Assembly: GCA_025359585.1 (NCBI GenBank)
Contig: JANYFX010000748.1
Location: forward strand, 1 to 11,324
Length of the DNA: 11,324 nucleotides
Reading direction: 5' to 3'
Source of the DNA: Rhizobacter sp.
GTDB lineage: Bacteria; Pseudomonadota; Gammaproteobacteria; Burkholderiales; Burkholderiaceae_C
Below are positions 5,599 to 11,324 of the stretch, piece after piece. How positions within the stretch are numbered: position 1 is the stretch's first letter; each line of letters starts with the position of its first letter. The position numbers and the translations under genes were made by a program. Below the pieces are notes generated by a model that saw only the letters and a list, made by a program, of their open reading frames with translations, did no database searches and was not told where the DNA came from.

Positions 5599-7640
5599 CC
5601 GGCAACCTGGCCCGGCTCGCCCTGCCGCAGTGGCCGGGCTGGAGCCACCTGCCGCGCGAAGCGCGCGACACGCTGTTCCTGCTCGGCGTGATCGCCTGGA
5701 CCGTGCTGCCACACGCCTCGCACCTGCCGCTGTGGTGCACCCTGCTCACGCTCGTGGTGCTGCTGTGGCGGGTGCGGCTCGCGCTCAACAACGCGGCGCT
5801 GCCGGGCCGCTGGGTGCTGGTGGGCGTGCTGCTGCTGGCCGCCGCGTTGACCTTCTGGTCCTACCGCACGCTGCTCGGCAAGGAGCCCGGCGTCACGCTC
5901 GCGGTGGTGTTGATGGCGCTGAAAACGCTGGAGCTGCGCGCGCGCCGCGACGCCTTCGTGGTGTTCTTTCTCGGCTTCTTCCTGATCCTCACGCACTTCC
6001 TGTATTCGCAGTCGCTGCTGGTCGCGGCCGCGATGCTGGTCTCGGTGTGGGGCCTGCTCACGGCGCTGGTGCTCGCGCACATGCCGGTCGGCCAGCCGAG
6101 CCTGCGCCAGGCCGGGCGGCTCGCGGCGCGCACCGCGCTGCTGGGGGCGCCGATCATGGCGCTGATGTTCGTGCTGTTCCCGCGCGTCGGCCCCTTGTGG
6201 GGTGTGCCGCAAGACGGGCTCGCCTCGACCGGCCTGTCCAACAGCATGCGCATGGGTTCGGTGAGCAAGGTCGCACTCGACGACAGCATCGCGCTGCGCG
6301 TGCGCTTCGAAGGCCCACCCCCGGCGCCCGAAACGCTGTACTTCCGCGGCCCCGTGCTGTCGCGTTTCGACGGTGCCGAGTGGCGCCCGGCGCCCCCCGT
6401 GCTGATGCTGCCGCAACAGCGCCGCCGCAACCTGCGCGTCGAGGGCGAGCCGGTGCGCTACGAGATGACGCTGGAGCCGATGCGCCTGACGACCCTGCCG
6501 CTGCTCGAGGCCACCAGCACCGCGCCGCAGATCGACGGTTACGCGACCTTCGGCATGTCCGACCTGCAATGGCTCAGCGAGCGGCCGCTGTTCGAGCGGG
6601 TGCGTTTCACCGCCGAGGCCCACACGCGCTTTCAGCATGGGCCGGTGAGCGCAACGCTCGAACTGCAAGACATGCTCGACCTGCCGCCCAGCTACAACCC
6701 GCGCACGCTTGCGTGGGCGGCCGCGATGCGGCGCGACCCGCGCTACGCGCAGGCCGACGGGCGCACGCTCGCGCAGGCCCTGATGCAGCACATCCGCACG
6801 GCCGGCTTCAGCTACACGCTGGCCGCCGAGCCGTATGGCCGCGATGCGATCGACGAGTTCTGGCTCGACCGCCGCGAAGGTTTCTGCGAGCACTTCGCTG
6901 CGTCGTTCGTCGTCGTGATGCGCGCGCTCGACGTTCCGGCGCGCGTGGTCACCGGCTACCAGGGCACCGACCCGTTGCCGGTCGATGGTTACCACCTCGT
7001 GCGCCAGAGCTCGGCCCATGCCTGGGCCGAGTACTGGCAGGCCGGCGTGGGCTGGGTGCGTGCCGACCCGACGGCGGCAGTCGCGCCCGACCGCATCAAC
7101 CGCAGCGCCAACCTGGTCGCCTCGCCCGGCTTCGTGGCGGGTGCGCTCGGCAACATGAGCCCGGCCTTGCTCGCACGGTTTCGCGCAGGCTGGGAGCTCG
7201 TCAACAACCGCTGGAACCAGTGGGTGATGAACTACTCGCGCGGCCAGCAGCTCGACGTGCTGAAGAACCTCGGCTTCAACTCACCCAGTTGGGAAGACCT
7301 GGCGATCCTGCTCGCCGGTGCGCTCAGCGCGCTGGCACTGGTGGGTGCCGCATGGGCCTGGTGGGACCAGCACCGCATCGACCCCTGGGTGCGGCAGATG
7401 CAGCGTTTGCGCAAGGCGCTGCATTCGCTCGGCGTGCAGGCTGCCAACCACGACGCGCCGCGTGCGCTGGCCACGCGCGTGCGCGAACGCTTCGGCGCCA
7501 AGGGCGAAGCGCTCGCCGCGTTGCTCGACGCGCTCGACCGCCAACGTTATGGCCGCGCCCATGCGACCCGGCCCGACACACGATTGACACGTCGCTTCGT
7601 GGCGCAGGCGCGCCAGATGCGGCTGCAGGCGCGCGGATAA
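5595..7640 (+). CDS. tgpA: TgpA-family membrane transglutaminase-like protein (DUF3488/TG core/DUF4129)
   Basis: A 681-aa inner-membrane protein with the family's three-part layout. About six or seven N-terminal membrane helices (residues 26-60, 72-88, 99-137, 141-162, 180-197; DUF3488 region) come first. A periplasmic transglutaminase core follows, then a last helix at about 569-590 and a cytoplasmic DUF4129-like tail that includes LLDALDRQRYG (643-653). The catalytic triad is intact: C431 in REGFCEHFA, H475 in SSAHAWAEYW and D491 in WVRADPTA. TgpA of Pseudomonas aeruginosa is a reported essential member of this family; its substrate remains unclear, so a peptidase or transglutaminase reaction on envelope proteins or peptidoglycan peptides is inference. 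The start is the ATG at 5595 overlapping the DUF58 stop (ATGA); the open frame upstream lies inside DUF58 and is rejected. mltB begins 23 bp downstream. Confidence 0.95.
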   Translation: MTGNLARLALPQWPGWSHLPREARDTLFLLGVIAWTVLPHASHLPLWCTLLTLVVLLWRVRLALNNAALPGRWVLVGVLLLAAALTFWSYRTLLGKEPGVTLAVVLMALKTLELRARRDAFVVFFLGFFLILTHFLYSQSLLVAAAMLVSVWGLLTALVLAHMPVGQPSLRQAGRLAARTALLGAPIMALMFVLFPRVGPLWGVPQDGLASTGLSNSMRMGSVSKVALDDSIALRVRFEGPPPAPETLYFRGPVLSRFDGAEWRPAPPVLMLPQQRRRNLRVEGEPVRYEMTLEPMRLTTLPLLEATSTAPQIDGYATFGMSDLQWLSERPLFERVRFTAEAHTRFQHGPVSATLELQDMLDLPPSYNPRTLAWAAAMRRDPRYAQADGRTLAQALMQHIRTAGFSYTLAAEPYGRDAIDEFWLDRREGFCEHFAASFVVVMRALDVPARVVTGYQGTDPLPVDGYHLVRQSSAHAWAEYWQAGVGWVRADPTAAVAPDRINRSANLVASPGFVAGALGNMSPALLARFRAGWELVNNRWNQWVMNYSRGQQLDVLKNLGFNSPSWEDLAILLAGALSALALVGAAWAWWDQHRIDPWVRQMQRLRKALHSLGVQAANHDAPRALATRVRERFGAKGEALAALLDALDRQRYGRAHATRPDTRLTRRFVAQARQMRLQARG

Positions 7641-7663
7641 TCGGGCGTTTGACCGCCCGCCCG

Positions 7664-8767
7664 ATGCTGCCTCTTTCCCTTCCCCGCGCACTGGCGCTGA
7701 GCCTGCTGGTCTGCACCTTGTGCAGCGCAGGGGCAGCGCAACCGAAGAACAAGGCCCGCGCCGCCGCGGAGCCGCAGGCCGACGGCGCGCCCGACGTCGT
7801 CACCTACGGCCGGCGCGACGACGTGATGCAGTTCGGCGCCGAGCTCGCCGAGCGCCGCGGCCTCGATGTGGAATGGGTGCAGGCCGCGTTGCAGCGCGCG
7901 CGCTTCGTGCCGAACGTGGCCAAGTTCATCATGCCGCCGCCGGCCGGCACCGCGAAGAACTGGGCCGCCTACCGCGCCCGCTTCGTCGAGCCGATTCGCG
8001 TGCGCGCCGGCCTGGCGTTCTGGCGTGCGAACCAGAAGTGGCTCGTGCTTGCAGAAGAGCTCTATGGCGTGCCGCCCGAGATCGTGGTCGGCATCGTCGG
8101 TGTGGAAACGATCTACGGCCGCCAGATGGGCAACTTCCGCGTGATCGATGCGCTGTCCACACTGGCGTTCGACTTCCCCGCCGGCCGCAAGGACCGCAGC
8201 CCGTTCTTCCGCGACGAGCTCGAAAACTTCTTCGTGCTGTGCCGCAGCGAAGGCGTGGAGCCTTTGCAGCTCAAGGGCAGTTACGCCGGCGCGATCGGCA
8301 TGCCGCAGTTCATGCCGTCGAGCTTCAACAAATACGCGGTCGATCTGGACGGTGACGGCCACGTCGACCTGCACACGAATGCCGCCGACGTGATCGGCAG
8401 CGTGGCCCACTACCTGGCCGAGTTCGGCTGGCAGCGTGGCCTGCCCACGCGCTTCTCCGTGGCGCCGCCGGTCGACGCGAGCGAACGTGCATTGCTGCTC
8501 GTCCCCGACATCCTGCCGAGCTTCAGCGCGCAGGAGTTGGTGGCGCACGGCGCGCAGCTCGGCGATGCGGCGCTCGCGCACGAAGGCCCGCTGGCACTCG
8601 TCGAGTTGCAGAACGGCGACGCGGCGCCGAGTTATGTGGCGGGCACGAAGAATTTCTATGCGGTCACGCGCTACAACTGGTCGAGCTACTACGCGCTCGC
8701 GGTGATCGAGCTCGGCGAAGCGGTGGCCCGCGAGATGGCGCGCGAGACGGCGCGCGAGGTGCGTTAA
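7664..8767 (+). CDS. mltB: Lytic murein transglycosylase B family protein (MltB/Slt35)
   Basis: A 367-aa secreted peptidoglycan lytic transglycosylase that cleaves MurNAc-GlcNAc bonds to form 1,6-anhydro ends. The N-terminus is a Sec signal (hydrophobic 8-24, probable cleavage after AGA). Although cysteines are present (C17, C20), no proper lipobox precedes them, so it is probably soluble rather than lipid-anchored, unlike E. coli MltB. The catalytic glutamate is E148 in GIVGVETIYGRQMG, matching MltB's VET/GRxMG motif. GAIGMPQFMPSS (209-220) and a calcium-binding EF-hand-like loop DLDGDGHVDL (227-236), as in Slt35, follow. The C-terminal YNWSSYYALAV is conserved in the family. The ATG at 7664 is chosen for its signal peptide but has no clear ribosome site; a TTG at 7649 with GGA upstream is an alternative that adds five residues. 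Last gene of the DUF58-tgpA-mltB operon. Confidence 0.94.
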   Translation: MLPLSLPRALALSLLVCTLCSAGAAQPKNKARAAAEPQADGAPDVVTYGRRDDVMQFGAELAERRGLDVEWVQAALQRARFVPNVAKFIMPPPAGTAKNWAAYRARFVEPIRVRAGLAFWRANQKWLVLAEELYGVPPEIVVGIVGVETIYGRQMGNFRVIDALSTLAFDFPAGRKDRSPFFRDELENFFVLCRSEGVEPLQLKGSYAGAIGMPQFMPSSFNKYAVDLDGDGHVDLHTNAADVIGSVAHYLAEFGWQRGLPTRFSVAPPVDASERALLLVPDILPSFSAQELVAHGAQLGDAALAHEGPLALVELQNGDAAPSYVAGTKNFYAVTRYNWSSYYALAVIELGEAVAREMARETAREVR

Positions 8768-8780
8768 GAGCGCCGCCGCT

Positions 8781-9161
8781 TCAGTTCCACTTCGTTGCGC
8801 TCAGCACCTGGCGCGCCCAGTGCGCCACCTGGGTCGGCAGGGCAACGAAGCGCGTGCCGTACAAGGGCGCGCCGTGGCGCAACATCAGCAGAGCGAGCTT
8901 GGACGCGAGCGCGTGGCCTTCGTCGGCCAGCTGGGCCAGCCGGTCGTAGGCGGGCTGCCATTCACCGCGTTCGTAGAGTGCGACCGCCGCATCGAAGCCG
9001 GCATGCGCACTCTTCGCATGCGGGTCGAACAAGGGCAGGCCCTTGGCGGCTGGCGCCGGGGCGACCAGTGCGGCGCTGAGCACCGCGCCTTGCCAGGGAT
9101 TGGCGCCCTGCGCACGGCGGCGCGGCGCGGGGGTGTTGGCGATGCCAGGATTCGTGTTCAT
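8781..9161 (-). CDS. Conserved-looking 126-aa protein with Sel1/TPR-like repeat
   Basis: I do not recognise a named family. After a Pro/Arg-rich start there is a hydrophobic stretch at about 25-39 (GAVLSAALVAPAPAA) that could be a weak secretion or anchor signal. Residues 56-97 then form a helix pair of TPR/Sel1 type (FDAAVALYERGEWQPAYDRL, then ALASKLALLMLRHG). The closing segment LYGTRFVALPTQVAHWAR resembles that of uncharacterised Burkholderiales proteins I recall only loosely. The ATG at 9161 overlaps the stop of the 64-aa gene (ATGA), and GGAG lies about 7 bp upstream, so the two are likely co-translated. The frame open further upstream to 9410 runs antisense-shadow through that neighbour and is rejected. 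It ends 13 bp from the mltB stop, convergently. Confidence 0.75.
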   Translation of the reverse strand: MNTNPGIANTPAPRRRAQGANPWQGAVLSAALVAPAPAAKGLPLFDPHAKSAHAGFDAAVALYERGEWQPAYDRLAQLADEGHALASKLALLMLRHGAPLYGTRFVALPTQVAHWARQVLSATKWN

Positions 9162-9352
9162 GCGCTCGCTCCATGGCTCGTGACGACCGTGACCCCCTTG
9201 GCCGGAGCGCGCGATGCGGAGGAGGTGCCGGCGTCGGAGGCGAACAGCCACGGCAGCGTCGCCCGCGCAGCGGCGAACAGCAGGCACAGGTTGGTCGCGT
9301 CGAGGCCGCGAATGCGGCGCGGCCTGTCGGCCGGTTGACGAGGCTGGGTCAT
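9158..9352 (-). CDS. Hypothetical 64-aa protein
   Basis: Not recognised. The basic, Pro/Arg-rich N-terminus (MTQPRQPADRPRRIRG) is followed by a hydrophobic stretch LDATNLCLLFAAARATLPWLFA (about 17-38) and a Ser/Ala-rich tail. The hydrophobic part is too broken by Arg and Pro to call a transmembrane helix with confidence. The case that it is a real gene is translational: GGAGGT, an almost perfect Shine-Dalgarno, lies 6-7 bp before the ATG at 9352, and its stop overlaps the next gene's start as ATGA. It may serve partly as a leader that drives translation of the 126-aa protein. In-frame ATGs further upstream to 9403 lack a ribosome site. Confidence 0.65.
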   Translation of the reverse strand: MTQPRQPADRPRRIRGLDATNLCLLFAAARATLPWLFASDAGTSSASRAPAKGVTVVTSHGASA

Positions 9353-9353
9353 G

Positions 9354-9364
9354 GAAACACCTCC
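9354..9364 (-). promoter_or_regulatory. Strong Shine-Dalgarno of the 64-aa gene
   Basis: On the - strand the bases just before the ATG at 9352 read CGGAGGTGTTTCC. GGAGGT at this spacing is the strongest ribosome site in the window and fixes the start of the small gene. Confidence 0.7.
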
Positions 9365-9445
9365 GGTTGCTGCACGAGGCACCGACCATTTCGGCGCTCT
9401 CATAGGGCAATACGGGGCGGGCCGGTCAAACCGGACGGCGAAGAA

Positions 9446-9607
9446 TCAACTGCTCGCAAAAACCGCCATGGCCAGCGGCACCAGCGGCGCGATGAGCATC
9501 GCCGACAAGGCCAGCACGACACCGCCGATGATCCACATCAGCGGCGCCCAGGCGCGCTCGGGTGAGTGCCAGCGGGCACCCGGGTCGAGGTCTTGTGTTT
9601 CGTCCAT
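9446..9607 (-). CDS. Small 53-aa inner-membrane protein, short of the usual ORF cutoff
   Basis: An acidic start (MDETQDLDPG), then RWHSPERAWAPL, then an uninterrupted hydrophobic segment from about residue 23 to 51 (MWIIGGVVLALSAMLIAPLV and on to VFASS). This is long enough for one membrane helix or a tight hairpin broken at P41/P44. There is no recognised family and no cleavable signal; N-terminus in the cytoplasm is inferred. A ribosome site GGGAG lies about 8 bp before the ATG at 9607, and the stop is TGA at 9448-9446. The next gene on this strand starts 93 bp downstream, so the three small genes may share a transcript. Short length means composition alone cannot prove it codes; the ribosome site and clean hydrophobic pattern are the evidence. 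Confidence 0.65.
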   Translation of the reverse strand: MDETQDLDPGARWHSPERAWAPLMWIIGGVVLALSAMLIAPLVPLAMAVFASS

Positions 9608-9660
9608 GTCCGCACTCCCGGGCCCGGATCGAATTCAGGGCCGCGAACCGCTCGCGGCTG
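9608..9660. repeat. Palindrome and small hairpin upstream of the 53-aa gene
   Basis: CCGGGCCCGG (9618-9627) is a perfect 10-bp palindrome overlapping the 53-aa gene's ribosome-site region. GCCGCGA (9640-9646) and TCGCGGC (9652-9658) pair as a 7-bp stem with a 5-nt loop. On the - strand both would lie in the leader of the small gene and could hinder ribosome access or bind a regulator. In GC-rich DNA such stems also arise by chance. Confidence 0.35.
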
Positions 9661-9697
9661 GTGAATCGAAAGGGGCTGCTGGGAGATACGGCGAAAC

Positions 9698-9730
9698 GAG
9701 CGCGGACCGGACATCTCAGCGTCCGCGCTC
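9698..9730 (-). terminator. Hairpin after the 78-aa gene, possible intrinsic terminator
   Basis: GAGCGCGGAC (9698-9707) and GTCCGCGCTC (9721-9730) form a perfect 10-bp stem with a 13-nt loop. It lies 18 bp beyond the TAG of the 78-aa gene on the - strand. The following - strand bases are GTTTCG, so the T tract is short and it may be a Rho-assisted or weak terminator rather than a canonical one. It is well placed to separate the TPR/78-aa transcript from the small-gene run. Confidence 0.55.
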
Positions 9731-9748
9731 CTCTTCCATTCGATGCGA

Positions 9749-9985
9749 CTAGCGCTTGGCGCCAAACACCTTCGCGGCGAGGAAGCCCAAGCCGGCGCCG
9801 ACAACGACCCCGGCAATGAACCAGGTCGGATCGGGCGGAATGACCACGGCAGGAGGAGGCGGCGGTGGCGGGCAGGACGCGCAAGTCGTCGGTGCCGATA
9901 TCTTGGCCGCCGACTCTTGCGCAAACGCCGGCAACCCGGAAAGAAGCATCACTGCTCCGGAAGCACTCTTGATTCTGATTTCCAT
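9749..9985 (-). CDS. 78-aa exported protein with Cys-x-x-Cys, polyproline and C-terminal membrane segment
   Basis: No family recognised. A Sec signal peptide spans about 1-22 (cleavage after AFA), so the mature part begins QESAAK and lies outside the cytoplasm. C35 and C38 form TTCASC, followed directly by seven prolines (39-45) and a further Pro-rich linker to about 53. The C-terminus WFIAGVVVGAGLGFLAAKVF (55-74) is a Gly-rich membrane helix of glycine-zipper type, ending in basic AKR. It looks like a small periplasmic, membrane-tethered protein. ATG 9985 is chosen because AGAGGA lies about 4-5 bp upstream; a TTG at 10006 that overlaps the TPR gene's stop (TTGA) is the alternative. Seven consecutive Pro codons should slow ribosomes and require EF-P. 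It is probably co-transcribed with the TPR gene. Confidence 0.75.
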   Translation of the reverse strand: MEIRIKSASGAVMLLSGLPAFAQESAAKISAPTTCASCPPPPPPPAVVIPPDPTWFIAGVVVGAGLGFLAAKVFGAKR

Positions 9986-10002
9986 GTGTTCCTCTCTTGT
10001 TT

Positions 10003-11324
10003 TCAACTGAAGAATCGCCGCCCCGTCAGCGGGCTCTCCGGACTTCGCCGAACCCTGGGAGGAATGGTATCGACAGGCGGCGCTGACGCGGAGCGATTTT
10101 CGAGCTGCCGCAGTAGGCCCAGAATCTCTCTGTAGGTCGGTGCTTCCACTCCGAAAGCGTTTCTCAATATCGGCTCGGCGTGCTTGATCAGCGACACCGC
10201 TTCCGGAACGCGACCCAGTTCGACGAGAGCAGGAGCCATGTTCAATGCGAACAGCTGGCTGGTGGGGTGCTCTGAACCCAAGGCCTTGGCAAAGTCCGCC
10301 TGAGCGCTTTGCATCAATCCCAGTGCCTGTTCGGGCTGGCCCTGACGCAAAAGGGCGACTCCGCTCAAGGTTCGCCCTATCGCAGAGATTCGAAGGCCGC
10401 CACCCTTCTTGGCGCCGTCGCCCATCAGCGCGAGTGCCAGATCAACCCAGTGCCGTGCCTGCGCAGGGTCATCAGCGTACAGACGCGACTCGGCAAGCGC
10501 CAGCAACGCGGTCGCCTTGAAGGCAGGATTCATGGTGACGTCTGCGCCCGACTCCCCGAACACCCGCACGCGCTCAAACAATGGCAGCAGTTCCGGCTGA
10601 GCCGGCGCCAACGATCGAAGCCGAAACTCGAGCAGCAAGGCTTCGATCTGAATGAACGGCAAGGTCGAATCCAGCGACATGTCCTGGAGCCGCGGAATCG
10701 CCTGCACGGCCTCTTCGACCTTGCCCAGTCTCAGCAACGTCTGCCCTTTCTTCAGAAACAGCAGGCGGCAGCGCTGTTCCTGTGCGCCGAGCTCGTTCAC
10801 GCAGCGCGGCAATACGGTGTCCAAGAGCGACAAGGCTTGAGCAAACCGCCCCGAACCAAAGAGCAGGTTGACATGCTCCCAATCCATTGCCGCGACTTCA
10901 CCCGAGTCCAGCCCACGCACCTGGTTGACGCTGCGTCGCAATTCGTCTTGCAGAGCCAGTGCGACATCGATTTCACCGCGTTCTCGTTCAACTCGGAACA
11001 ACGCTTGCCCGAGCCTGAAGGTCCTCAAGTGTTCAATGCCGAGCGTTCGAATCGCGTCCCGTCGCGCCGACGCAAAAAGCTCTCGCGCACGCTCTGTGTC
11101 ACCGCCGCTCAAAGCGATCTGCCCACTCACCTCTGCGAGCCGCGCATTCAACTCCGGGTCTGCGAGTGGTCGGCCCGGAACCGCTTCGGCGTCCTTCAGC
11201 ATCCGATCTGCCAACGGCGGATTGTTCATCTGCAGCGCGTTGAAGGCATGGTCTGCGCGAGCCATTGCTTCCTCGCGTGGCTGATGCAGCTCTGCGTACA
11301 CACGAACCAGTTCGGCGTAAGTGC
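10003..11324 (-). CDS. Tetratricopeptide-repeat protein, C-terminal part, runs off the right edge
   Basis: The frame is open from the window edge to the TGA at 10005-10003, giving at least 440 residues; the true start is outside. A GTG at 11301 is only the first possible start codon visible, not a supported one. The sequence is a chain of TPR helix pairs, for example ALNMAPALVELGRVPEAVSL near the end and VALLRQGQPEQALGLM before it. The spacer ALGSEHPTS is typical of the TPR_10/TPR_12 arrays found behind Ser/Thr protein kinase or winged-helix DNA-binding domains in proteobacteria. An N-terminal kinase or regulator domain is therefore plausible but unseen. The tail after the last repeat (about 40 residues) is Pro/Arg/Ser-rich. 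Base composition is lower in GC than the central operon. Its stop lies 17 bp before the 78-aa gene's ATG. Confidence 0.85.
   Translation of the reverse strand, partial: TYAELVRVYAELHQPREEAMARADHAFNALQMNNPPLADRMLKDAEAVPGRPLADPELNARLAEVSGQIALSGGDTERARELFASARRDAIRTLGIEHLRTFRLGQALFRVERERGEIDVALALQDELRRSVNQVRGLDSGEVAAMDWEHVNLLFGSGRFAQALSLLDTVLPRCVNELGAQEQRCRLLFLKKGQTLLRLGKVEEAVQAIPRLQDMSLDSTLPFIQIEALLLEFRLRSLAPAQPELLPLFERVRVFGESGADVTMNPAFKATALLALAESRLYADDPAQARHWVDLALALMGDGAKKGGGLRISAIGRTLSGVALLRQGQPEQALGLMQSAQADFAKALGSEHPTSQLFALNMAPALVELGRVPEAVSLIKHAEPILRNAFGVEAPTYREILGLLRQLENRSASAPPVDTIPPRVRRSPESPLTGRRFFS

Noticed and set aside
5295..7019. 574-codon - strand frame opposite tgpA
   Set aside because: Gln/His/Arg-rich low-complexity antisense product; tgpA with its intact triad is the real gene.
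7664..7730. Lipoprotein signal for MltB
   Set aside because: Cysteines at residues 17 and 20 are not preceded by a [LVI][AST][GA] lipobox, and the AxA site after them fits ordinary signal peptidase cleavage better.
5228..8767. A 1179-codon open frame on the + strand covering DUF58, tgpA and mltB
   Set aside because: Only its last third (from 7664) is real (mltB). The rest is Arg/Ala/Pro-rich low-complexity translation, out of frame with DUF58 and tgpA, typical of stop-poor GC-rich DNA. It is not a fusion protein.
1..11324. CRISPR arrays, tRNA/rRNA genes, insertion sequences, phage or toxin-antitoxin genes
   Set aside because: No regularly spaced repeats, no RNA gene consensus, no transposase or integrase motifs, and no recognisable defence gene were seen on either strand.

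Overview
The window is GC-rich, densely packed bacterial chromosome. I read it as a betaproteobacterium of the order Burkholderiales, probably in the Rubrivivax/Leptothrix/Methylibium neighbourhood. That placement rests on base composition, codon use and protein flavour, not on a marker gene. I saw no rRNA, tRNA, insertion sequence, phage gene or CRISPR array.

Left part (1-2117). A truncated MscS-type mechanosensitive channel gene runs leftward off the edge. Its last ~36 bases lie in the opposite orientation to the rest of the gene, which is either a small inversion or an assembly fold-back. Divergent from it is a small glyoxalase/VOC protein. A zinc-dependent histone-deacetylase-family amidohydrolase converges on that.

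Centre (2166-8767). This is the core of the window: a MoxR AAA+ ATPase, a DUF58 protein, a TgpA-like membrane transglutaminase and an MltB-type lytic transglycosylase, all on the + strand. MoxR, DUF58 and TgpA form a recurrent bacterial trio: a chaperone-like ATPase, a membrane-anchored partner and a membrane protein with an extracytoplasmic transglutaminase domain. Here the trio is split. A metallo-beta-lactamase-fold hydrolase is translationally coupled to moxR by a TTGA overlap. A small antisense gene, resembling proteins annotated 'translational machinery protein' (distant eRF1/Pelota-like), sits before DUF58. DUF58 and tgpA overlap by ATGA, and mltB follows 23 bp later, so DUF58-tgpA-mltB looks like one cell-envelope operon.

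Right part (8781-11324). Everything is on the - strand. Reading leftward from the right edge: a large TPR-repeat protein, cut by the window edge; a 78-aa secreted or anchored protein with a Cys-x-x-Cys, a run of seven prolines and a glycine-rich C-terminal membrane segment; a strong hairpin that may be a terminator; and a run of three small genes of 53, 64 and 126 aa. The 53-aa membrane protein is short enough to be missed by routine ORF calling. The TPR gene is visibly less GC-rich than the centre of the window.

Convergent gene pairs are separated by only 3-13 bp with no room for terminators, and three gene pairs overlap at stop/start codons. Nothing here is a clear defence or mobile system. 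The unusual items are the edge inversion, the split MoxR-DUF58-TgpA cluster, and the uncharacterised small-protein genes at the right.
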